DNA from: Bacteroidota bacterium
GTDB lineage: Bacteria; Bacteroidota; Bacteroidia; Chitinophagales; Chitinophagaceae
DNA length: 64,000 bases
Reading direction: 5' to 3'
NCBI GenBank assembly: GCA_023437225.1
Contig: JAEZGS010000004.1
Coordinates: 1-64,000, forward strand
A program made the position numbers and the translations under genes. The notes beneath the pieces were generated by a model. The model had not been told where the DNA came from. It saw only the letters and a list, made by a program, of their open reading frames with translations, and ran no database searches. Positions 8,761 through 16,568 of this stretch are shown in pieces. Each line of letters starts with the position of its first letter. Within the stretch, counting starts at the first letter, position 1.

Positions 8761-10698
8761 ATGTTGAACTACTCTTATACCTTATTCATACCCCTGCTGC
8801 CCCTCGCCAGCTTTCTGCTGCTCGGACTGTTCGGAAGAAAATACTTTAACAGATCAGCCGGAGCACTTGGAACATTGTCGCTCCTTGGATCCGCGGCTTT
8901 ATCGCTGTATACCGCTTATCAGTACTTTTTTGTTGAAGAAAGATTGAACGGTGTTTACCAGTCGATCGCAGCCTACAAGTATACCTGGCTGGAATTCATG
9001 CCTGGTTTATCGATCGATATGGGACTTGAACTCACACCCATATCCGTAATGATGCTTGTAGTAGTAAGCTTTATTTCATTGATGGTGCATTTGTTCAGTC
9101 TTGGTTACATGAAAGGCGAAGAAAGATTTGCAACATACTTCTCTTTCCTTTCGCTCTTTACGTTTTCCATGCTGGGACTGGTACTGTCTTCAAACCTTTT
9201 CCAGATCTATATTTTCTGGGAACTTGTGGGTGTATCCTCGTTCCTGCTGATCGGATACTACTTCACAAAGCCCTCCGCAGTGGCGGCTTCGAAAAAAGCA
9301 TTCATCGTTACACGGTTTGCCGACTTCGGTTTCCTCATAGGTATATTGATACTCGGCTACCACGCGCAGACATTGGATTTCGGCACATTGATTACAAGGC
9401 TCACAACCGATACTCCGCAACTTGCGGGCATCAATGCTGCATCGTTCATGGGCATCTCCATGTTAAGCTGGGCATTAACGCTGGTATTCATAGGCGGCGC
9501 AGGTAAATCTGCAATGTTCCCGCTTCACATCTGGCTGCCTGACGCGATGGAAGGCCCTACGCCTGTATCTGCTCTCATACATGCTGCAACGATGGTAGTG
9601 GCAGGTGTATTTCTTGTGGCGAGATTGTTTCCGGTGTACTCGATATCAGCACCCGAAGTGCTGGATCTCATAACATATATCGGCGCATTTTCTGCACTCC
9701 TTGCAGCAATCATCGCATGTACGCAAACGGATATCAAAAGAGTGCTGGCATTTTCAACCATGTCGCAGATCGGCTACATGATGTTTGCACTGGGTGTTGC
9801 GAGGTATGGAAGCGAAGAATCGTTAGGCTTCACGGGTTCGATGTTCCACCTGTTCACGCATGCATTCTTCAAATCATTATTGTTCCTCGGTGCGGGCGCA
9901 GTGATCCATATGGTTCATGCGAACGATATGAAAAATATGGGAGGACTAAGAAAATACATGCCGATCACACACATCAGTTTCTTAATTGCATGTCTGGCGA
10001 TAGCAGGTATACCTCCATTTGCAGGCTTTTTTAGCAAGGAAGAAATACTGCTTGCAGCCTACAATCAAAACCCAATGATCTATTGGGTGGCATTATTCAC
10101 TGCGGCACTCACAGCATTCTATATGTTCAGGCTTTATTTCAGCATCTTCTGGCATAAGGAAGCGCCTGAAGCTGCAAAACACAATCACCACGGGGAAGGA
10201 ACTTTCGCTATGAAGCTGCCGCTGGTGATCCTTGCCGTTTGCTCATTGCTTGCAGGGTTTGTTCCTTTTGCTCAATACATCACGGCAGAAGGAACTGCGC
10301 ACCAATCGCATACTGACATCAACTTCTCCATACTTCCTGTTACGCTGGCAATTGCTGGTATCGTTATCGCAGCGGTGCTTTACAAAACTGAAAACAGAAA
10401 ACCTGAAACAGTGGCGAATGCGCTCGGAGGTTTCTATATGCTTGCAAAGCGCAAGTTCATGATCGATGAACTGTACCTGTTCATCACGAAAAAAGTGCTG
10501 TTCAATTTTGTAGGACGACCAGCAGCGTGGATCGATAGAAATATAATTGATGGTGGAGTAAACGCGGTAGCGCTGGCAACTGCGAAAACTTCGTCGATGA
10601 TCAAAACGGTGCAATCGGGAAAAGTACAGAGCTATGCATTGTACTTCTTCGCCGGAGTTATCGGATTGGCCGCATTACTAATATACCTGTGGAAATAA
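8761..10698 (+). CDS. nuoL: NADH-quinone oxidoreductase subunit L (antiporter-like)
   Basis: Largest antiporter-like proton-pumping subunit (645 aa, about 15-16 helices). The family core includes the glutamate in FWELVGVSSFLLIGYY near 150-165, the lysine in GGAGKSAMFPLHIWLPDAMEGPTPVSALIHAATMV near 245-279, and the late block KSLLFLGAGAVIHMVH. The C-terminal extension after about 480 corresponds to the long lateral helix region. Length is normal for NuoL. Confidence 0.96.
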   Translation: MLNYSYTLFIPLLPLASFLLLGLFGRKYFNRSAGALGTLSLLGSAALSLYTAYQYFFVEERLNGVYQSIAAYKYTWLEFMPGLSIDMGLELTPISVMMLVVVSFISLMVHLFSLGYMKGEERFATYFSFLSLFTFSMLGLVLSSNLFQIYIFWELVGVSSFLLIGYYFTKPSAVAASKKAFIVTRFADFGFLIGILILGYHAQTLDFGTLITRLTTDTPQLAGINAASFMGISMLSWALTLVFIGGAGKSAMFPLHIWLPDAMEGPTPVSALIHAATMVVAGVFLVARLFPVYSISAPEVLDLITYIGAFSALLAAIIACTQTDIKRVLAFSTMSQIGYMMFALGVARYGSEESLGFTGSMFHLFTHAFFKSLLFLGAGAVIHMVHANDMKNMGGLRKYMPITHISFLIACLAIAGIPPFAGFFSKEEILLAAYNQNPMIYWVALFTAALTAFYMFRLYFSIFWHKEAPEAAKHNHHGEGTFAMKLPLVILAVCSLLAGFVPFAQYITAEGTAHQSHTDINFSILPVTLAIAGIVIAAVLYKTENRKPETVANALGGFYMLAKRKFMIDELYLFITKKVLFNFVGRPAAWIDRNIIDGGVNAVALATAKTSSMIKTVQSGKVQSYALYFFAGVIGLAALLIYLWK

Positions 10699-10711
10699 AA
10701 TATTGTAGACA

Positions 10712-12202
10712 ATGAACCTGACATTACTGATCATACTGCCCTTTTTGACAGCGCTGTCGATCCTCTTTTGTAAAGGATTGAAACAAGTGCGTACAGTGGC
10801 CCTTACCGGAACCGTTGCACAATTGCTGCTGTCGTTCGTATTGCTCTATCAATTCCTCCAGGAGCGCGCTTCAGGAAATACTGCAACCACTGTATTTAAT
10901 TACAAGACCACTTTATTCAGTAGTTTCAATATCGAATACAATGTAGGAGTTGACGGCATAGCGATTTCAATGATATTGCTCACTGCCTTTATCGTTGTTG
11001 CGGGAGTGCTGGTATCGTGGACCATGGAGAAGCTCAGCAAAGAATTTTTCTTCCTGCTTCTCTTCCTCAGCATGGGCGCTTATGGATTTTTCATTTCGCT
11101 CGACATGTTCCTGATGTTCTTCTTCCTGGAAGTGGCGGTAATACCTAAGTTCCTGTTGATCGGCATCTGGGGCAGTGGTAAGAAAGAATACAGTGCAATG
11201 AAACTCGCTTTGATGTTGATGGGTGGATCTGCACTGGTGTTTGTAGGACTCGCAGGGTTGTACTTCAACACTACAACTGCAACAGGCGGACATACATTCG
11301 ACATTGCACAGATCGCACAAATGAACATCCCGGAGCAGGCACAGCGATTCTTCTTCCCCTTTGCTTTTATAGGCTTTGGAATATTTACAGCACTATTTCC
11401 TTTTCATACCTGGGTACCGGATGGACACTCTTCTGCACCAACTGCAGCGTCGATGTTCCTTGCGGGCATCTCGATGAAACTCGGTGGATATGGATGTTTG
11501 CGTGTTGCAACCTTCCTCATGCCGCAGGGAGCTGAATACTATTCATGGGTCATTATTCTGTTGGCAACGATTGCCATCATCTATGGAGCATTCGCTACCA
11601 TGATGCAAACCGATTTGAAATACATCAATGCGTATTCTTCGGTTAGTCACTGTGGATTTGTATTGCTCGGTATTGGAATGCTGACGCAGACATCGATCAC
11701 CGGCGCAGTGATGCAAATGGTATCACATGGGTTGATGACAGCCCTTTTCTTCGCCGCCATCGGCATGATCTATAGCAGGACGCACACCAGGGAAGTTTCA
11801 CAGCTTGGAGGATTGTTGAAGATCACTCCATTTATTTCCAGTGTATTTGTGATCGCAGGTCTGTGTTCTCTTGGACTGCCCGGTCTTAGCGGATTTGCCG
11901 CGGAGATGACGGTGTTTGTAGGAGCATGGCAAAATCCTGATTTCTGGTATCGCTTCGCTACCATCCTTGCGTGTGCATCTATCGTTGTGACTGCTGTATA
12001 TATTTTGAGAGCGACAGGAAAGACAGTAATGGGACCACTCAGTAATGAATATGCAAAGCTGAGCGATGCAAGCTGGAATGAAAAGCTTGCTGCAGGATTG
12101 CTCATCGTTGGAATTGTTGCGATAGGTATTGCACCATTCTGGCTGATAGACCTCGTAAAACCCGGAGCAGAAGCGATTATGAGGCAGTTTGGAATGAAAT
12201 GA
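10712..12202 (+). CDS. nuoM: NADH-quinone oxidoreductase subunit M (antiporter-like)
   Basis: Antiporter-like subunit (496 aa, about 14 helices). The conserved FFLEVAVIPKFLLIGIWG near 136-153 holds the key glutamate, and LFPFHTWVPDGHSSAPTAASMFLAG near 228-252 is the family core. The gene ends 120 bp before nuoN, the only sizeable gap within the nuo genes, and that gap is filled by tandem repeats. Confidence 0.96.
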   Translation: MNLTLLIILPFLTALSILFCKGLKQVRTVALTGTVAQLLLSFVLLYQFLQERASGNTATTVFNYKTTLFSSFNIEYNVGVDGIAISMILLTAFIVVAGVLVSWTMEKLSKEFFFLLLFLSMGAYGFFISLDMFLMFFFLEVAVIPKFLLIGIWGSGKKEYSAMKLALMLMGGSALVFVGLAGLYFNTTTATGGHTFDIAQIAQMNIPEQAQRFFFPFAFIGFGIFTALFPFHTWVPDGHSSAPTAASMFLAGISMKLGGYGCLRVATFLMPQGAEYYSWVIILLATIAIIYGAFATMMQTDLKYINAYSSVSHCGFVLLGIGMLTQTSITGAVMQMVSHGLMTALFFAAIGMIYSRTHTREVSQLGGLLKITPFISSVFVIAGLCSLGLPGLSGFAAEMTVFVGAWQNPDFWYRFATILACASIVVTAVYILRATGKTVMGPLSNEYAKLSDASWNEKLAAGLLIVGIVAIGIAPFWLIDLVKPGAEAIMRQFGMK

Positions 12203-12203
12203 T

Positions 12204-12275
12204 AGACGGAAAGCGGAAAGCGGAAAGCGGAAAGCGGAGAGCGGGAAGCGGGAAGCGGGAAGCGGAAAGCGCATT
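12204..12275. repeat. Heptamer tandem array (GGAAAGC/GGGAAGC) in nuoM-nuoN gap
   Basis: Beginning a few bases after the nuoM stop there are about nine 7-bp units, first GGAAAGC and then GGGAAGC. A shorter array of the same family in reverse complement lies at 14309-14338. Both should be in the same transcript. Array length could vary by slippage and alter the nuoM-nuoN spacing. Confidence 0.88.
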
Positions 12276-12284
12276 TCGAATTAT

Positions 12285-12303
12285 GAATTACGAATTACGA
12301 ATT
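12285..12303. repeat. 19-bp direct repeat, upstream copy (flanks nuoN)
   Basis: The sequence GAATTACGAATTACGAATT occurs here and identically at 13774-13792, in the same orientation, bracketing nuoN with a 1489-bp offset. It is itself built from the heptamer CGAATTA. Confidence 0.92.
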
Positions 12304-12322
12304 GAAGTTAAATAACTGAGCC

Positions 12323-13726
12323 ATGTTGAACGAATTTTTGATCTTAATGAAGCAGGAACTGGTGGTTGCCGTTATCCTATTCATACTGCTTACTGTAAAA
12401 GTGGGCAGGGACCGTACCAATGAAACTGTGATCCGGCTGGCAAACGTGCTATTGTTCGCCAACGTGATCATCGGATTTCTTTTCAACCAGGACGGTGTAC
12501 TTTTTAATGAAATGTTCCGAACCAATGGTTTGGTACATGCAGAGAAAAGTATCCTTAACATTGGATTGTTGATCATATCCATGCAATCATATTCATGGTT
12601 GAAAAATCACAAACACGTTCTTGAGTTTTACATATTGATTTTGGCAACATTGTTAGGGATGTATTTCATGATCTCTGCCGGTAACCTGCTGATGTTCTAT
12701 GTAGGTCTTGAACTCTCTACCATTCCACTCGCTGCTGCTGTGAATTTCGATCTGAACAAAAGACAATCTTCTGAAGCTGCGATGAAGATGATCATATCTT
12801 CCGCTTTTTCTTCGGGTATATTGCTCTTTGGTATCTCCATGCTGTATGGCGCAACAGGAACACTCACGTTTACCGAACTGAGTCAGAATCTTGGCGGCAG
12901 CTCACTGGAAATTTTCGCGTTCGTCATGATCATCGCGGGCTTTGGTTTCAAGATATCCGCAGTTCCTTTTCACCTGTGGACCGCCGATGTGTATGAAGGT
13001 GCACCGGTTCCAGTTACATCGTATCTGTCGGTTATCTCGAAAGGCGCTGTCCTGTTTGCATTTGTACCGATGTTGTACACTGTATTCAATCCACTTGCAG
13101 AAACATGGTATAATGCATTGTTCCTGCTGAGCATCCTTACAATTATCATCGGCAACCTGTTTGCGATACGCCAGGACAATTTTAAGCGATTCCTTGCTTT
13201 TTCATCCATTGCACAGGTAGGTTTTATACTTGTAGGTATCACCGGTTCTTCTGCGCTTGGTGCATCGTCAGTAGTCTACTTCGTGTTGATCTATGTATTC
13301 TCTAACCTTGCAGCTTTCGGGGTTGTATCGGTTGTCAGCTCTATGACGGGCAAGGAAGGTATCAAAGACTATAAAGGATTTTACAAAACCAACCCGATGC
13401 TGTCGTGGGTGCTCACCATCGCTTTATTCTCACTTGCAGGTGTGCCACCAACAGCAGGTTTCTTTGGTAAATTCTTCCTTTTACTAAGCGGTGCCGAGAA
13501 AGGAAACTACATACTCATTACTATTGCAGCATTGAACATGATCGTATCGTTCTATTACTACCTGCGCGTAGTAAAAGCGATCTTCATGGATGCGAACGAA
13601 AACCCGATTCAGAAATTGAGTCTGCCTTCCATGCCGCGACTGGCATTATACGTTTGTGTGATAGGCATCTTTGCAACAGGTGCAGTTACATGGGTGTATG
13701 ACTACATTGTGTCGCTTGCAGCGTGA
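12323..13726 (+). CDS. nuoN: NADH-quinone oxidoreductase subunit N (antiporter-like)
   Basis: Third antiporter-like proton-pumping subunit (467 aa, about 14 helices). Family features are FYVGLELSTIPLAAAVNF near 125-142 with the conserved glutamate, the KISAVPFHLWTADVYEGAPVPVTSYL core near 210-235, and GVPPTAGFFGKFFLL near 372-386. It completes the eleven-subunit set A,B,C,D,H-N. The gene is isolated from its neighbours by repeat-filled gaps on both sides, unlike the tightly packed genes before nuoM. Confidence 0.96.
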   Translation: MLNEFLILMKQELVVAVILFILLTVKVGRDRTNETVIRLANVLLFANVIIGFLFNQDGVLFNEMFRTNGLVHAEKSILNIGLLIISMQSYSWLKNHKHVLEFYILILATLLGMYFMISAGNLLMFYVGLELSTIPLAAAVNFDLNKRQSSEAAMKMIISSAFSSGILLFGISMLYGATGTLTFTELSQNLGGSSLEIFAFVMIIAGFGFKISAVPFHLWTADVYEGAPVPVTSYLSVISKGAVLFAFVPMLYTVFNPLAETWYNALFLLSILTIIIGNLFAIRQDNFKRFLAFSSIAQVGFILVGITGSSALGASSVVYFVLIYVFSNLAAFGVVSVVSSMTGKEGIKDYKGFYKTNPMLSWVLTIALFSLAGVPPTAGFFGKFFLLLSGAEKGNYILITIAALNMIVSFYYYLRVVKAIFMDANENPIQKLSLPSMPRLALYVCVIGIFATGAVTWVYDYIVSLAA

Positions 13727-13734
13727 CAGCTGGC

Positions 13735-13795
13735 TTCAGAATTGAGAATTGGGAATTGAAAATGACGGATTACGAATTACGAATTACGAATTTTT
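13735..13795. repeat. Degenerate GAATTGG/CGAATTA repeats with 19-bp direct repeat copy
   Basis: GAATTGAGAATTGGGAATTG is followed by three CGAATTA-type units. The segment 13774-13792 is the second copy of the 19-bp direct repeat at 12285-12303. The array fills nearly the whole interval between the nuoN stop and the next start codon at 13801. Confidence 0.88.
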
Positions 13796-13800
13796 GAATA

Positions 13801-14256
13801 ATGGCAATAAATCAAAACCATATAGCAGAAGAACTTGACGGCATTAAGTGTTCGGTAGTTGAAAAAAATGCAACTCCTGAACGCACAGAGTTCCTGAAGA
13901 AATTACTCGAATACAATGGGTATACTGTTGTAGTGGCGGCGACACCCGCTGCGAAGCCGGCGCCTCCAAAGCCTGCTCCGAAGCCTGCTGCAGCCCCTGT
14001 GGCAGCTGAAGGCGAAGCACCTGCGGTGCCTGCATCACCAGCAATTCCTGCAGTTCCTGTTGTTGAAGCTGCACCTCCGCCGCCGCCACCACCATCTACA
14101 TTTACAGTTGGTGTTACAGACCTTCTTTTCAATCCAACGAATGCTGTTTTTGGTCGTGCTTTACGCACACCAGACGGACATGTTGTTACGATGGCCTACT
14201 GGCAACAGAAGGAAGACGTGTCGAGAGATGAGATACCGTACTATAGTAATCGGTAA
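13801..14256 (+). CDS. Unknown protein with Pro/Ala-rich linker, last gene of nuo operon
   Basis: No family recognised. The 151 residues fall into three parts: a small folded-looking N-terminal segment (1-46), a linker of Ala, Pro, Lys and Glu with a run of seven prolines (about 47-98), and a C-terminal segment (99-151) with aromatic residues. There is no signal peptide or membrane helix, so it is probably cytoplasmic. It follows nuoN on the same strand and precedes the terminator at 14361, so it is likely co-transcribed with complex I and may be an accessory or assembly factor; this is inference from position only. Its last codons (SNR and stop) fall inside a TAATCGG-type repeat, which may have replaced the original C-terminus. 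Confidence 0.7.
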   Translation: MAINQNHIAEELDGIKCSVVEKNATPERTEFLKKLLEYNGYTVVVAATPAAKPAPPKPAPKPAAAPVAAEGEAPAVPASPAIPAVPVVEAAPPPPPPPSTFTVGVTDLLFNPTNAVFGRALRTPDGHVVTMAYWQQKEDVSRDEIPYYSNR

Positions 14257-14338
14257 GTCAGAGTAATTGGTAGTCAGTAATTGGTAGTCGGTAATCGGTA
14301 GTCGGCGACAGGCCGCTTCCCGCTTCCCGCTTTCCGTT
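14244..14338. repeat. Tandem repeats: TAATCGG/TAATTGG units, then inverted GGAAGCG array
   Basis: At 14244-14305 units such as GTAATTGGTAGTC and GTAATCGGTAGTC repeat. They begin inside the last codons of the preceding gene. From 14309 to 14338 CCGCTTCCCGCTTCCCGC is the reverse complement of the array at 12204-12275. Confidence 0.88.
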
Positions 14339-14360
14339 AAATATTTACGTTTGAATGATG

Positions 14361-14400
14361 GCCGGGTAAGAGAGATCTTCCCGGCTTATTCATTTATTCC
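14361..14400 (+). terminator. Intrinsic terminator of the ferredoxin-kor-nuo operon
   Basis: GCCGGG at 14361-14366 pairs with CCCGGC at 14380-14385. AAGA/TCTT extends the stem with one bulged T and leaves a GAGA loop. A T-rich tract, TTATTCATTTATT, follows at 14386-14398. The orientation fits termination of the + strand operon. Confidence 0.75.
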
Positions 14401-14401
14401 A

Positions 14402-16021
14402 TCAAAGATTAATAGCCTTCTTCTTTTTTGTTTCCACTTTGATCACTCCATGCTTCGCTTTATCGCCATATTCAGCAGTGGCCTTGTCGCCTTTGAAAAC
14501 AGCAATGGATTCAATGTCATCGGGCTTCACCATTTTTTTGAGCGAAGTGCCTGCGGGCTGCTCCTTTCCATCAATGAATATGAGCGCCTGGCTTGCATCT
14601 CCAACTGTCGATGATACCCTGTTGCCATCGGCATCATGAGAGATGTCCATAATTACAATAGTGTCTGCCTTCAATTCCATATGCGTTGTCTTTTCACTGC
14701 CGGATGTCTCGGTGATTTCCCGGACGATGGTCACTGATTTGTCGCCCTTCTTTTTCGCTGGTGGAACCGGAGGTGTTGGTGGTGTTGGAGGTATGGCTAC
14801 TTTCTCCACGTGCGGAGCTGGAGCGGGCTTTGACTTTGGCGCAGGTATATCCACCCTTTCGATAATCGGGGCAGGCGGTGCATTCGGCGCAGGCGGAGCA
14901 TCCGGAGCAGCGGGCGGTGGCGGTGGAGTTGCCAATTCGCCATACTTCGACTCAAATTCCTCCTTCTGCTTCTTATCATTCAGATTGTACTTTTCCACCG
15001 TACCGTCCTTCAATCGAATGGTCACGGTCTTTTCTTTGTTATTCTTTCGAATATCAACATTCACTACTTGTTCCGGATCAACCGATCCACGCTTCGAGGG
15101 TATCGTGTCGTTGATGATCACTGCAGTATCTTGTTGCACATTAGAATCCTGCACTTTCCGAAATGCCACCAGCAACACCAGCACGATGGGCAGTATGACC
15201 AGGAACCTGGCAACGTTCGCACGGGCAGATCTGTTCTTGTTCATCATAATAATTCGTTTTTTTAATGAAGTAAAATTGAAATTGTTTGTAATTGAGAATT
15301 GAGGCACTCCAATCACCCTCAGTAATAAATACTGATACTGCGTTTTATCGAATCCCTGCTGCAACACTTTTTCATCAGCAATGAACTCGAGGTTTTGCCG
15401 GATCGCATTGCGTATTAACCATGCAAATGGATTGAACCAATTGAACAGGCAAAGAATCTCCCCAATTAAAATATCGATGGAATGTTTTTCTTTCACATGT
15501 ACATATTCGTGTCGAATGATCTCACGCAATTCCTCTTCGCTATGAGTCTCTGAATTGATGAATATTGCGTTGGCAAATGAGAAGGGAAGAATCTTATCAT
15601 TTACCTGGTAAACCTTTACAGGCCCCTCTACCACCAGTTTCGCAGCCCTGCGCATTTTCTGCAGCGATATGAATTGAACGATCAATCGTACCGCAAACAC
15701 GAGCGTCCCGGTAGCCAGCACACAAAGCATTATGTTTGCCGTATTCCACTCGAATCGTTGCGACACAGCTTCATTGCCGAGCACAGATAAGTTATATATC
15801 GACGGTATCTGCAGTATGGCCTCTTTCTTTTCCTGCGAAAACAGTGCGATGATGTTGGCTACATTTATCAACGGAAATGCAAACGACAACAACGAGAAAC
15901 ACACCAGGTACCAACGATTGCAATTGTAAAACGTAAGGCGACGCAGCAACAGGTAATATACCATGTATACCACCACGAGACTCGCCGATGCCTTTACGAT
16001 ATATGAAATGAATTCTGTCAT
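14402..16021 (-). CDS. M56-family BlaR1-like membrane metalloprotease with TonB-plug-like tail
   Basis: Membrane sensor-protease of the BlaR1/MecR1 M56 group (539 aa). Helices lie at about 7-25, 36-60, 95-120 and 283-303. The zinc motif HEYVH is at 171-175, with a downstream glutamate in NLEFIADE near 212-217. After the fourth helix there is no beta-lactam sensor domain. Instead a Pro/Ala-rich spacer (about 365-430) leads to a C-terminal segment with DDIESIAVFKGDKATAEYG, which resembles the plug motif of TonB-dependent receptors. By family knowledge it would cleave the BlaI-type repressor encoded 18 bp upstream. The signal sensed is unknown, and a beta-lactam ligand should not be assumed. Confidence 0.88.
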   Translation of the reverse strand: MTEFISYIVKASASLVVVYMVYYLLLRRLTFYNCNRWYLVCFSLLSFAFPLINVANIIALFSQEKKEAILQIPSIYNLSVLGNEAVSQRFEWNTANIMLCVLATGTLVFAVRLIVQFISLQKMRRAAKLVVEGPVKVYQVNDKILPFSFANAIFINSETHSEEELREIIRHEYVHVKEKHSIDILIGEILCLFNWFNPFAWLIRNAIRQNLEFIADEKVLQQGFDKTQYQYLLLRVIGVPQFSITNNFNFTSLKKRIIMMNKNRSARANVARFLVILPIVLVLLVAFRKVQDSNVQQDTAVIINDTIPSKRGSVDPEQVVNVDIRKNNKEKTVTIRLKDGTVEKYNLNDKKQKEEFESKYGELATPPPPPAAPDAPPAPNAPPAPIIERVDIPAPKSKPAPAPHVEKVAIPPTPPTPPVPPAKKKGDKSVTIVREITETSGSEKTTHMELKADTIVIMDISHDADGNRVSSTVGDASQALIFIDGKEQPAGTSLKKMVKPDDIESIAVFKGDKATAEYGDKAKHGVIKVETKKKKAINL

Positions 16022-16039
16022 ACTCCGGTTATTTGATAT

Positions 16040-16402
16040 TTACTTTTTTCCTTTTTCAATCATCGCGATGATCTCCTTTAATTCCGAGGGACTGAGTTTC
16101 TTTTGGTCGATAAAAAAGTTCACCAGGTCCTTATAAGAGTTATCGAAGTAATTTTTCACCACCGTTCCGAGGTAATTTTTTTTGAACTCCTTCTCGGTTA
16201 TAGCTGCTTTATAAACATAGGTGTTGCCTACGAGGCGACTTATCACATAACCCTTCTTCTCAAGATTCTTGACCGTGGAAGCAAGCGTTGTATAAGGTGG
16301 TTCGGGCGCGTCCATATGCTCCAGGAACGATTTGATACTTCCCTCCCCCGCTTTAAATATCGCCTTTAGCGCTTCTTCCTCCGGAATTGTAAGCTTTTCC
16401 AT
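16040..16402 (-). CDS. BlaI/MecI-family transcriptional repressor
   Basis: Winged-helix repressor of 120 aa, the usual BlaI length. It begins MEKLTIPEEEALKAIF and has the family segment TTLASTVKNLEKKGYVISRLVGNTYVYKA over about 38-66. The frame stays open upstream to 16555, but that extension crosses both operator dyads and the terminator of the neighbouring gene, so the ATG at 16402 is chosen. It forms an operon with the downstream M56 protease. Autoregulation is expected from the two dyads at 16408-16441. Confidence 0.92.
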   Translation of the reverse strand: MEKLTIPEEEALKAIFKAGEGSIKSFLEHMDAPEPPYTTLASTVKNLEKKGYVISRLVGNTYVYKAAITEKEFKKNYLGTVVKNYFDNSYKDLVNFFIDQKKLSPSELKEIIAMIEKGKK

Positions 16403-16407
16403 TTTTC

Positions 16408-16441
16408 TACGATGTTTTCGTAAACCTACGAAAGTTTCGTA
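16408..16441. promoter_or_regulatory. Two BlaI-type operator dyads
   Basis: Dyad 1 is TACGATGTTTTCGTA (16408-16422) with TACGA/TCGTA arms. Dyad 2 is TACGAAAGTTTCGTA (16427-16441), a perfect palindrome around a central G. The centres are 19 bp apart, about two helical turns, and the pair lies immediately upstream of the repressor start codon. This matches the tandem-operator layout known for BlaI/MecI regulators, although the sequence differs from the staphylococcal TACA/TGTA core. Confidence 0.82.
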
Positions 16442-16513
16442 ATACGCCAAATTATTTTTTCCTTTTTTGGCAAGTATTGGGATGAGTGGCAAATGCCAGT
16501 AAGCTGGCTTCCG

Positions 16514-16547
16514 CCCACAAAAAAGGGCCACCACCAGGTGACCCTTT
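16514..16547 (-). terminator. Intrinsic terminator after tricorn-like protease gene
   Basis: Read on the - strand, GGGTCACC and GGTGGCCC form an 8-bp stem with one G-U pair and a TGGT loop, followed by TTTTTTG. It lies about 20 bp beyond the stop of the protease gene and separates it from the repressor gene. Confidence 0.75.
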
Positions 16548-16568
16548 ATACTCATAGCATTAAACTAA

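Noticed and set aside
14643..15302. 219-codon + strand frame
   Set aside because: It is antisense to the M56 protease; its Gly/Ala-rich sequence is the complement of the Pro/Ala-rich linker.
16403..16555. N-terminal extension of the BlaI-type repressor
   Set aside because: It would translate through both operator dyads and the neighbouring terminator; the 120-residue form has family length.
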